Below, piece by piece: positions 1 to 6,657 of a DNA stretch of 10,764 nucleotides. Both the position numbers and the translations under genes were made by a program. Source of the DNA: a bacterium. GTDB taxonomy: Bacteria; UBP18; UBA7526. Location of the stretch: positions 1 through 10,764 of the forward strand of contig JAUWXM010000035.1 of assembly GCA_030616365.1 (NCBI GenBank), read 5' to 3'. Positions within the stretch are counted from its first letter, which is position 1, and each line of letters begins with the position of its first letter. Below the pieces are notes generated by a model. The model had not been told where the DNA came from. It did no database searches and saw only the letters and a program-made list of their open reading frames with translations.

Positions 1-336
1 GTGGACCACTAAGAGAGCTATCTCTTTATCTAAGGAGTGTTTATATCTCTTTGCCTGGCGAGAAGCGGTCTCCAGGGAGATGACCACATCCCCTAAGATC
101 TCAGGATGAACTTTAGGAAATCTACCCTCGTGCATGGAGAAGGCTAAGACATCTGTAGGAGCATCTACCCCCCGATACTTCTTATTTAACCTCTTGATAT
201 AGGCATCCTCGCAGAATAGGATGCTTGCTTGAGCCTCTTTATAGCTCTCGACCTCAAGTGCTTTTCTGGCCACCCTTCTTGCTAAAGAGAGCCTGAAGCC
301 TTTTTCTTTTACTAGACTCTTTACTAGTATCTCCAT
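1..336 (-). CDS. ybeY: Endoribonuclease YbeY (rRNA maturation factor), 3' end off window
   Basis: YbeY is a zinc-dependent single-strand endoribonuclease that acts in 16S rRNA 3' processing and ribosome quality control in the cytoplasm. The first 112 residues are visible, from an ATG at 336. The family hallmarks present are FCEDAYIKRLNKKYRGVDAPTD at about 42-63 followed by VLAFSM, then LGDVVISLETA at about 79-89, and an ending in ALLVVH. That last stretch is where the family continues into its zinc-binding HGxLHLxGYDH motif, which lies beyond the window. The start lies inside the end of the upstream pgpH gene, giving an 83-nt overlap in another frame. A GAGG about 13 nt upstream is the only ribosome-site-like sequence, so the exact start is less certain than the identity. 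The pgpH-ybeY order is common in bacteria and supports the call. Confidence 0.93.
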   Translation of the reverse strand, partial: MEILVKSLVKEKGFRLSLARRVARKALEVESYKEAQASILFCEDAYIKRLNKKYRGVDAPTDVLAFSMHEGRFPKVHPEILGDVVISLETASRQAKRYKHSLDKEIALLVVH

Positions 337-2458
337 ATCTTTTCTTAATCCTCTTTGTCAGGGGGTAGTCGATCCTCCCATGGGTTGTTCCGCTCAACGT
401 GTGGGTAAAGACCTCCACAATCTTCTTTAAATCGCTTAATGTCAGGGGAGATTCATCGAGCTGAGAATCGGTGAACTTTTCATTGATGATCTCTCTCACC
501 AGGTCCCTAATCTCTTCTGGAGAAGGCTTGGTGAGGGTGCGCGAGGCAGCTTCCACACTATCTGCAAGCATGACGATGGCTGCCTCCTTGCTTCTTGGCC
601 TGGGGCCAGGATAGCGATAGTCCTCTTCCTCTACGCCTTCTTTCTCTACCTTCAGTGCTTTCCGATAGAACTGGGCGATGAGGCCCGTTCCATGGTGCTG
701 GGTGATGATGTTTATAATCCTGGGGGGCAATCTCTCTTCTTGAGCAATCTCCACCCCTTCCTTGACATGGGAGATGATGATCTGAGAGCTCAATCTAGGC
801 ACCAATTTCTCATATCCTACAGAAGGGTCAATCCGATTCTCAATAAAGTAATCGCTATTCTTAATCTTTCCGATATCGTGGTAATAGGAAGTGACCCTTG
901 CTAAGAGGGGATTGGCACCCACTGCCTCGGCTGCCCTCTCCGCCAGGTTTCCTACAATAATGGAATGGTGGTAAGTCCCGGGAGCCTGAATGGCCAATCT
1001 TTTCAGGATTGGTTGATTGAGATTAGAGAGTTCGAGTAATCTTATATCTGTAGTGACTTTGAAGCCATGTTCAAATGCCGGAAGAAGAGCAAAAGCGAGA
1101 AGGCAAGAGGTAAACCCATTGCCCAGCCCCCACCAAAGACTCTTAATCTCCGGCTCTATGCCCAGGAGAATAAAGGCCAGGATGAGCAGGCAGTTAGTCA
1201 AAGCGATTGAAGCTCCTGCTCTTAAGAAATCGGTTCTATGCTTCAACCAGCGTACAGAGTAGGCCCCAGTTACTCCTCCTGCCAGGGCCACAATAGCAAA
1301 GGGAAGCCTATTCCCCGTGAGGAGGCCAACCAGGATGGCCAGAGCAACCCCGGTCATTATGGCCAATCTCCCACCAAGGATGACGGCAATCAATATGGTA
1401 GCAAAAGCCACCGGAATAAAGTAGCCACTTAAGTCCGTAAAGGTTAAGCCCTTGGTCAAGAGGAGCATGAGGATAACGATGAGCCCCAGAACAGAGAGAA
1501 GGATATTATCCTTCAGAACCCAGGCCTGGTAGCGATGAAGGTAGAAACCTATTCCCATCATAAGAACCAGAATAATTAAGGCTCTTCCCATAATGATGGG
1601 AAAGACTCTTTTGGTAGTTGTCTGCCATAGGGTTTCAAGGATTACCAATTGGTCTCTAGTAACTGGATATCCTTCTTCAACGATCTTCTGTCCTTTCTTA
1701 ATTAAGAAGATTTTTTGTCCCGCTTCTTCCCGCGCCTTCTTCTGATTCTCCCTGGTCTCCTTATCATTGTATCTGAAATTCGGGATAAGAAGCTTATCTA
1801 CTATCTCATAACTTGCCTGACGCAGAAATCGATTATCAGGGAATAATTCTCGACAATTGGTCTCCAGTAGCCTCTTTGCCTCAGGCAGGGTATATATTCC
1901 TTCTTTCTTCAATAAAAGGCTTTCTTTCCCATCGCTTCTTTTTACTTTAATTCCCCCTTTAATCTTGGTGGCTAAAAGCTTAGGATCATTAACGATCTTC
2001 TCCTGCATTATGGTCTGGAGGAGGGCCTTTATCTGGTTTTCCAGTCTATCTGGTTTAGAGTAACTTAATAAGGTGATGCGTGTCTTCTCAGAAAGTTCAA
2101 TGTCCAGTTCCTCGTTCAAAAGAGCTAACTTCTCTTCCTGGGATAGTTCCTCCCCCCTTACCCTCTTTGTCCCTTCAAAGATGAGGCTCACTTTACTTTC
2201 CGGTCCCTCAAAGAGTCTATTATTAAAGTCATAGATCGGTCTTACCTTGTTTGCTGCTGCCTCCTGTATCTTCAGGGTTTCTGCGGTATCAATAACCTCT
2301 AGATCCTGGGAGGCCTTTATATCCCGAGAAACGATATCCCCTACTTTTATCTTTGGTCTGGGAATAGTGAAAATAGGTGAAGAGATGAGAACCAGGATGA
2401 GGAATAGTCCAGAAGCAAGCAACCATCTTGAAGGCTGGTTTTTTCTATTCTCTCTCAT
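254..2458 (-). CDS. pgpH: 7TM-HD family cyclic-di-AMP phosphodiesterase (PgpH/YqfF-like)
   Basis: This is a 734-residue inner-membrane protein with PgpH architecture. An N-terminal anchor helix (about 11-30) is followed by an extracytoplasmic 7TMR-HDED region (about 35-280), a cluster of seven or so membrane helices (about 286-465) and a cytoplasmic HD domain (about 485-705). Candidate metal ligands of the HD domain are H498, H527-D528 (in YYHDIGK), H564, H588-H589 and D633 (in MLADSVEA). Characterised PgpH proteins hydrolyse c-di-AMP to pApA and so adjust turgor and cell-wall physiology; activity here is inferred from the family. The ATG overlaps the stop of the upstream LysM lipoprotein gene in an ATGA arrangement, and ybeY overlaps its 3' end, so all three are probably co-transcribed. 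The C-terminal tail is Lys/Arg-rich. No essential residue appears to be missing. Confidence 0.95.
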   Translation of the reverse strand: MRENRKNQPSRWLLASGLFLILVLISSPIFTIPRPKIKVGDIVSRDIKASQDLEVIDTAETLKIQEAAANKVRPIYDFNNRLFEGPESKVSLIFEGTKRVRGEELSQEEKLALLNEELDIELSEKTRITLLSYSKPDRLENQIKALLQTIMQEKIVNDPKLLATKIKGGIKVKRSDGKESLLLKKEGIYTLPEAKRLLETNCRELFPDNRFLRQASYEIVDKLLIPNFRYNDKETRENQKKAREEAGQKIFLIKKGQKIVEEGYPVTRDQLVILETLWQTTTKRVFPIIMGRALIILVLMMGIGFYLHRYQAWVLKDNILLSVLGLIVILMLLLTKGLTFTDLSGYFIPVAFATILIAVILGGRLAIMTGVALAILVGLLTGNRLPFAIVALAGGVTGAYSVRWLKHRTDFLRAGASIALTNCLLILAFILLGIEPEIKSLWWGLGNGFTSCLLAFALLPAFEHGFKVTTDIRLLELSNLNQPILKRLAIQAPGTYHHSIIVGNLAERAAEAVGANPLLARVTSYYHDIGKIKNSDYFIENRIDPSVGYEKLVPRLSSQIIISHVKEGVEIAQEERLPPRIINIITQHHGTGLIAQFYRKALKVEKEGVEEEDYRYPGPRPRSKEAAIVMLADSVEAASRTLTKPSPEEIRDLVREIINEKFTDSQLDESPLTLSDLKKIVEVFTHTLSGTTHGRIDYPLTKRIKKRYGDTSKESSKRKRLQALFSKKGGQKST

Positions 2459-3141
2459 TTTTTGTCCCTGGGAAGGCGCAGTATTTGACCAGGATAGATG
2501 ATATTGGCATTCTTGATCTTATTCTTATTCGCTCTATAGATCAGGAGCCACTTCTCTGGATCTCCGTAGACTTCGTGAGCAATAATTTTCAGTGTCTCAC
2601 CCTTCTTTACTTTATGGTACTCAGGTAGTTTTGCTCCTGCTTTCAAGGCCAATTCCTTTGCCTCTTGAGCAATCGTCTTCGCTTCCTTGAATCTTTCTTT
2701 TTGGAGAGCCTTCTTTGCTTTTTCTAATTTATTCTTTACTGCTCCAACCTCCTTATTCTCCTTCTCTGCTTTACTGATCGCCTCCTGAGTCCTGGCGATT
2801 GCTCTCTCTGCTTCCCGATAGAGAAGTTTTTTCCTCTTCTCGGCCTCTTCCACCCTCTTTCTCTCTTCTTCCTTTACTCTTTTAGCCATAGACTCTGCTA
2901 TCCGGGCATCTACCTCTGCCTCTTGGGCCAGCTCTTTCGCCGTCTTCTTTCTCTTCGTCCCTGAAGCACGGATGAGATAATCCTGGGCGCTCCTCAGTCT
3001 CTGAGAGGCGTATTTTTCAGCTCCCGCCTCCTTCGCCTGTTGAATGGCGATCTTGGCATCCACAATCTCTTGTAACGGTCTCTTCGGCCCGCAGCCTGCC
3101 AATAATATCCAGGTTAAGAACAAAGCGTAAACGATTCTCAT
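2455..3141 (-). CDS. Lipoprotein with DUF4398-like region, coiled coil and C-terminal LysM domain
   Basis: This encodes a 228-residue predicted lipoprotein. Residues 1-16 form a signal peptide ending in the lipobox LAGC, with C17 as the acylation site. Residues 24-60 (DAKIAIQQAKEAGAEKYAS...) resemble DUF4398, which is typical of small envelope lipoproteins. A long Lys/Glu/Ala-rich coiled coil follows (about 65-170), then one LysM domain (about 175-224, HKVKKGETLKIIAHEVYGD...YPGQILRLP). LysM binds peptidoglycan, so the likely role is linking a membrane to the wall. I chose the ATG at 3141 because GGAGG sits 4 nt before it and it opens directly into the signal peptide. A longer reading frame to 3225 is open, but it would translate a hairpin and bury the signal sequence. 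The gene overlaps pgpH by 4 nt. The precise function is unknown. Confidence 0.88.
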   Translation of the reverse strand: MRIVYALFLTWILLAGCGPKRPLQEIVDAKIAIQQAKEAGAEKYASQRLRSAQDYLIRASGTKRKKTAKELAQEAEVDARIAESMAKRVKEEERKRVEEAEKRKKLLYREAERAIARTQEAISKAEKENKEVGAVKNKLEKAKKALQKERFKEAKTIAQEAKELALKAGAKLPEYHKVKKGETLKIIAHEVYGDPEKWLLIYRANKNKIKNANIIYPGQILRLPRDKK

Positions 3142-3176
3142 CTTTCCTCCAATATCGACAAAACCTTTGCTTGAGG

Positions 3177-3228
3177 TTTTTGAAAAAATCTTCAGAGCTC
3201 TCTTGAAGATTTCTGACTTTTTCAAAAA
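3177..3228 (-). terminator. Long imperfect hairpin between the DUF2914 and LysM lipoprotein genes
   Basis: The inner arms, AAATCTTCA at 3186-3194 and TGAAGATTT at 3204-3212, are perfectly complementary around a 9-nt loop. The outer arms, TTTTTGAAAAA at 3177-3187 and TTTTTCAAAAA at 3218-3228, extend the stem across a short unpaired stretch on one side. On the minus strand the inner stem is followed at once by a run of six T, as in an intrinsic terminator. It may end or attenuate transcription before the LysM-pgpH-ybeY genes, or act as an mRNA processing or stability element. The stem is A/T-rich, so full termination is uncertain. Confidence 0.6.
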
Positions 3229-3231
3229 TCT

Positions 3232-3669
3232 TTACTCAATCTTAAAGGAAGCGGTCCCTAAGAGATTGCCCTGATTATCAACAATCCATACTCGCCAATC
3301 GCCCTTCCATTGAGGGAGAATGGTTTTACAGCTCCAAGTTCTATATTGTGGAGAATTCACTTTTAAAGAAACCTCAGCCATCTTTTTCTTCTCATAGCAC
3401 CAGATATGTTTTATTACTGTAGGTTTCTTTGCTCCCAGAATGAGAGTCCAGCAATAAACCCGTCCTACAGAATCAGGGAAAACAATAGCCGAGTCAATAG
3501 GCTGGCGACTCTCCACGCCCGTAGTTAAAGTAATCTTAGCTACTTTCAATTCGGGCCTCTCCGTTGCCGGAGCAGGCTCTCCCTTCACTTCTTCTCTGGG
3601 GGCACATGCCATAAATACCGCTAATCCCAAAGCAATAACCAAAATCCTTTTTGCTTTAAAAGAAAGCAT
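3232..3669 (-). CDS. DUF2914-domain lipoprotein
   Basis: This encodes a 145-residue predicted lipoprotein. The signal peptide (1-21) ends in VFMAC, a slightly unusual lipobox with C22 as the acylated residue, and a Pro/Glu-rich linker follows to about residue 40. The rest matches the DUF2914 pattern: VYCWTLILGA (72-80), a HIWCYE block (88-93), RTWSCKTI (110-117), then GDWRVWIVDNQGNLLGTASFKI to the C-terminus, probably a small beta-sandwich. DUF2914 has no established biochemical role. A longer start at 3684 would overlap the aspS stop, but those bases form a perfect GGAGGTGA ribosome site (3675-3682) 5 nt before the ATG at 3669, so the shorter start is preferred. The gene follows aspS immediately and probably shares its transcript. 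Confidence 0.85.
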   Translation of the reverse strand: MLSFKAKRILVIALGLAVFMACAPREEVKGEPAPATERPELKVAKITLTTGVESRQPIDSAIVFPDSVGRVYCWTLILGAKKPTVIKHIWCYEKKKMAEVSLKVNSPQYRTWSCKTILPQWKGDWRVWIVDNQGNLLGTASFKIE

Positions 3670-3674
3670 CTCCT

Positions 3675-3682
3675 TCACCTCC
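3675..3682 (-). promoter_or_regulatory. Ribosome binding site that sets the DUF2914 gene start
   Basis: The minus strand reads GGAGGTGA, fully complementary to the 16S rRNA 3' end, 5 nt upstream of the ATG at 3669. This argues against the upstream in-frame ATG at 3684, which lies directly beside the ribosome site and overlaps the aspS stop codon by one base. Confidence 0.85.
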
Positions 3683-3683
3683 A

Positions 3684-5426
3684 TTATCTCTCAATTTTCA
3701 ACTGTAGTTCTTTAAGTTGCTCCTCAGTAACAGAAGAGGGAGATCCGGTTAAGAGAGAGGTCGCTCTCTGGGTCTTGGGAAAGGCAATAACATCCCTTAT
3801 CGTCTCCTTTCCGGCCATGATCATCACCAGCCTGTCCAAGCCTAAAGCAATCCCCCCGTGAGGCGGAGCTCCATACTCCAGGGCCTCCAGGAAGAAACCA
3901 AACTTGGAGGACATCTCCTTTTCGCCAATCCCCAGGAGTCGAAAGACTCTCTTCTGGAGTTTGCTATCATGAATTCTGATGCTTCCTGTCCCAAGTTCCA
4001 CCCCATTGAGGACCAGATCATAGGTTTTAGATCTCACCTTTAGGGGTTCCCTTTTAAGAAGCCTCAGGTCCTCTTCTTTGGGCATGCAGAAGGGATGGTG
4101 CATAGCCTTGAACCTTTTCTCTTCCTCATCAAACTCTACTAAGGGGAAATCAATTACCCAGAGGAACTTGTACTCCTTTTTATCAACGAGCCCCATTTTC
4201 TTGCCCAGGGCTAAACGAACCTGGCCTAAAGCCTCGTTTACTATTTCCGGTTTATCAGCGATAAAGAGTAAGAGATCACTTTCTTCTGCTTTCATCTTTT
4301 TAATCAGGCTACTTCCTATCTTCTCGCTGAAGAACTTAGCGATGGGGCTTTTCAGTCCCCCTTTTGTCACCTTAAACCAAGCGAGGCCCTTTGCCCCGTA
4401 GACCAGAGCAAGCTCGGTGAGCTCCTTTATTTCCTTAAGACTGAGTTTTTCTCCTTTGGGAACCTTTATTCCCTTAATGGACTCTGCTTTCTTAAATATC
4501 CTGAAGTCCGATTTTTTCCCAACCGCGGTAACATCGATGAGTTCCAGGCTGAATCTCGTGTCTGGCTTATCCGAACCGAATTTATTCATCGCCTCCTGAT
4601 AGGTAATAATGGGAAAGGGTCTCTTTATTTTGACTCCCAGAGTGGTCTTAAAGAGATAGAGCATCATCTCTTCTATTAAAGCGTAGATGTCCTCTTGTTC
4701 TACAAAGGAGGCCTCAAGGTCTATCTGGGTATGTTCTGGCTGTCTATCGGCTCTCAAGTCCTCGTCCCGAAAACATTTGGCAATCTGGAAGTATTTGTCA
4801 AAGCCGGCGACCATGAGCATCTGCTTAAATAACTGAGGAGACTGGGGAAGGGCAAAGAATCTTCCTGGGTTTACTCTTGAGGGAACTAAATAGTCCCGGG
4901 CCCCTTCTGGGGTACTCTTGGTCAAGACGGGAGTCTCGATCTCTATAAAGTCCTTCTTATCTAGAAAGTCCCTTATGGCCTTAGCCACCCTATGTCTCAA
5001 TATGATATTTTTCTGCATAGGCCTTCTGCGCAGATCGAGATATCTATACTTTAATCTCAAGTCCTCAGAGGCCTTTACCCTATCAACAATCTCAAAGGGT
5101 GGGGTCTGGGACTTATTCAGGATGTTTAGTTTTGAGGCCAGAACCTCAATCTGGCCCGTGGGAAGGCTTTTATTTACTGTTCCTTTGGGTCTCTGAGAGA
5201 CCTTTCCTTTAACGTTTAAGACATATTCGCCTCTTAATTCATGGGCCTTCCTATGTGCTTCTTTTGATATTTTGGGGTTGAAGACCACCTGGGTAATCCC
5301 CTCCCGATCCCTGAGATCGATGAAGATAAGTCCTCCATGATCCCTTCTCTTCTGGACCCAGCCGCAAAGAGTAATCTCTTTCCCAATATCCTTCTTCTTT
5401 AATTCTCCACAGGAATGGGTTCTCAT
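3684..5426 (-). CDS. aspS: Aspartyl-tRNA synthetase, bacterial type, predicted non-discriminating
   Basis: This is a 580-residue class II synthetase that charges tRNA with aspartate in the cytoplasm. An N-terminal OB-fold anticodon domain (about 1-105, GWVQKRRDHGGLIFIDLRDREG) precedes the catalytic core: the flipping loop STPEGARDYLVPSR (171-184), motif 2 FRDEDLRADRQPEHTQID (219-236) and motif 3 GIALGLDRLVM (about 525-535). A GAD insertion between motifs 2 and 3 (about 285-410) marks the bacterial type. H30 (RRDHGG) and G82 (RPKGTVN) match the residues linked to relaxed tRNA choice in Pseudomonas aeruginosa AspRS, where E. coli has Leu and Lys. I therefore infer that it may also make Asp-tRNA(Asn) for GatCAB. 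The start overlaps the NYN gene stop in an ATGA arrangement. Confidence 0.97.
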   Translation of the reverse strand: MRTHSCGELKKKDIGKEITLCGWVQKRRDHGGLIFIDLRDREGITQVVFNPKISKEAHRKAHELRGEYVLNVKGKVSQRPKGTVNKSLPTGQIEVLASKLNILNKSQTPPFEIVDRVKASEDLRLKYRYLDLRRRPMQKNIILRHRVAKAIRDFLDKKDFIEIETPVLTKSTPEGARDYLVPSRVNPGRFFALPQSPQLFKQMLMVAGFDKYFQIAKCFRDEDLRADRQPEHTQIDLEASFVEQEDIYALIEEMMLYLFKTTLGVKIKRPFPIITYQEAMNKFGSDKPDTRFSLELIDVTAVGKKSDFRIFKKAESIKGIKVPKGEKLSLKEIKELTELALVYGAKGLAWFKVTKGGLKSPIAKFFSEKIGSSLIKKMKAEESDLLLFIADKPEIVNEALGQVRLALGKKMGLVDKKEYKFLWVIDFPLVEFDEEEKRFKAMHHPFCMPKEEDLRLLKREPLKVRSKTYDLVLNGVELGTGSIRIHDSKLQKRVFRLLGIGEKEMSSKFGFFLEALEYGAPPHGGIALGLDRLVMIMAGKETIRDVIAFPKTQRATSLLTGSPSSVTEEQLKELQLKIER

Positions 5427-5932
5427 CGCCTTTTTGCCTTCTTCTTAATTAAAAGGTGGGACTCAATGGGATAGAACTGGGTGGCGGCTTGCTTCAATTC
5501 ATCCGCTGTTGATTTGGGGAAGGATATTACTTCCACTCTCACTCCTTTTCCCTTTAGCATATTCACTAAATCGACAAAGTCTCCATCCCCAGAGACCAGG
5601 ATCATAGCATCTATTCTATCTGCTAACGATATACTATCGATGGCAATCCCCATGTCCCAGTCCCCTTTCCTCGTTCCATCGGGACGAATCTTTAGATCCT
5701 TGGACTTCACTTCATAGCCCGTACGAGAGAGCATATCGATGAAGTTCTTCTGATCAATACTCTCGGTCTGAACGATATAAGCAATGGCCCTTATTAGCCT
5801 TCTTCCCTTGACCGCAGATTCTAAGAGTTTTGTGAAGTTTAACTTTGCCCCGTACTGATGCTTTGCCGAGTAGAACATATTCTGGACATCGACAAAGACC
5901 CCTACCTTCTGATATTTTGATAACTTAGTCAT
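5423..5932 (-). CDS. NYN-domain (LabA/DUF88-like) putative ribonuclease
   Basis: This encodes a 169-residue single-domain protein of the NYN/PIN-like nuclease fold. The signature acidic positions are present: D15 and N18 in VGVFVDVQNMF, D91, D93 and D99 in KGDWDMGIAIDSI, and D116 and D118 in LVSGDGDF, followed by D121. In this fold such residues coordinate Mg2+ for RNA cleavage, so a metal-dependent RNase is likely, but the substrate is unknown. The Lys/Arg-rich tail (KKKAKRR) could bind nucleic acid. The gene comes first in the left-hand transcription unit and overlaps aspS by 4 nt, so the two are translationally coupled. GGGAG lies very close to the ATG, and no better start is visible. Uncharacterised LabA-like members are widespread in bacteria. 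Confidence 0.9.
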   Translation of the reverse strand: MTKLSKYQKVGVFVDVQNMFYSAKHQYGAKLNFTKLLESAVKGRRLIRAIAYIVQTESIDQKNFIDMLSRTGYEVKSKDLKIRPDGTRKGDWDMGIAIDSISLADRIDAMILVSGDGDFVDLVNMLKGKGVRVEVISFPKSTADELKQAATQFYPIESHLLIKKKAKRR

Positions 5933-5966
5933 TTCTCCCTCACTTCGTTCGGAAGTTTACAGTTTA

Positions 5967-6073
5967 CCCCGTAAGACTTTTAGCTAAAGACTTCTTTAAT
6001 CGGCTATATAACTATTATTCACTACTATCAAACCTAAGAATTGGCAATAACTTTTCTAAAAAGTCTAACGGGG
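5967..6073. repeat. Imperfect inverted-repeat element (about 107 bp) in the NYN-hisS operon gap
   Basis: CCCCGTAAGACTTTTAG at 5967-5983 is nearly the reverse complement of CTAAAAAGTCTAACGGGG at 6056-6073, differing by one substitution and one missing base. The 72 bp between them is A/T-rich and has no ORF. Each end is flanked by short direct repeats: AGTTTAC twice in tandem (5954-5967) on the left and GTTTATAG twice (6073-6080 and 6087-6094) on the right. The layout resembles a small MITE-like element or a long-range hairpin. Only one copy is in this window, so mobility is not shown. Confidence 0.5.
6003..6031 (-). promoter_or_regulatory. Weak candidate promoter for the NYN-aspS operon
   Basis: On the minus strand TTGATA (6026-6031) is followed after 17 nt by TATAGC (6003-6008); TATATA at 6005-6010 gives a 15-nt alternative. 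The match to the sigma-70 consensus is modest, but the site is correctly placed about 65 nt upstream of the NYN start and lies inside the inverted-repeat element. Confidence 0.3.
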
Positions 6074-6129
6074 TTTATAGTGAACAGTTTATAGGTAGCT
6101 GGTTATTGTATGCTGTCGTTTCTTAACTC

Positions 6130-6657
6130 TTAGAAACCAAAGCGCCTTCCTAAGAACCACAGGATTATTGCAATTAGAAGCATAAATGGGAAGATTTTTA
6201 AGACTTTATGGTCTAGAGCTTTTCTTTCTGCCTCAGTTAATGTTGGTATTAAATCGGAATTTTCATATACAAGCAACTTAGGTAAGAACATAGGATTTTT
6301 AATTACAAAAGAAAAAGTATGCAATGCTATAAGTAGTAGGACGATAACTACAGGTGTAATTATCAATAAGATAGGGGTTACAAAACTTACACCTATAAGC
6401 AGAAATAAAAGACCTGAAATTGCAAACCAAATGCTTATTTTCTTTCTTTCCCGCCAACATAAAATATAACTTACTAAGATTGAGATACCACATATAAATG
6501 CACAAGTAGCAGGAATCCAAGAAACTTTCGCAAGCTGTTCTTTATTTAGGAAAACTTCTGGGGGAAGATATTTCAGTAAATACACTGGAAAAATAAGGTA
6601 TAAAAACAGGCTAAAACATACCCCACATAAAAGAAAAAGGGCAGCTTTTTTATTCAT
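6130..6657 (-). CDS. Hypothetical integral membrane protein overlapping hisS
   Basis: This encodes 175 residues and I do not recognise the family. About five hydrophobic helices are visible (near 5-25, 46-68, 75-93, 95-117 and 154-170), with a more polar stretch at 118-152 (NPMFLPKLLVYENSDLIPTLTEAERKALDHK in part). The ATG at 6657 lies within the last codons of hisS (8-nt overlap), and AGGAGT 8 nt upstream gives it its own ribosome site, so it is very probably translated from the hisS transcript. The gene is visibly more A/T-rich than its neighbours and its protein is rich in Ile, Leu and Phe. That could reflect a recent arrival or simply membrane-protein composition. No catalytic motif is evident. 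Confidence 0.75.
   Translation of the reverse strand: MNKKAALFLLCGVCFSLFLYLIFPVYLLKYLPPEVFLNKEQLAKVSWIPATCAFICGISILVSYILCWRERKKISIWFAISGLLFLLIGVSFVTPILLIITPVVIVLLLIALHTFSFVIKNPMFLPKLLVYENSDLIPTLTEAERKALDHKVLKIFPFMLLIAIILWFLGRRFGF

Noticed and set aside
3142..3225. N-terminal extension of the LysM lipoprotein (start at 3225)
   Set aside because: It would translate the hairpin and bury the signal peptide, while a strong GGAGG site precedes the ATG at 3141.
5942..5956. Small palindrome ACTTC-GTTCG-GAAGT just upstream of the NYN gene
   Set aside because: The stem is only 5 bp and has no T run, too weak to call a terminator or operator.
6299..6520. Second minus-strand frame inside the membrane-protein gene
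   Set aside because: It lies wholly inside the longer frame, has no ribosome site and is rich in Cys, Tyr and Phe as expected of a shifted A/T-rich frame.
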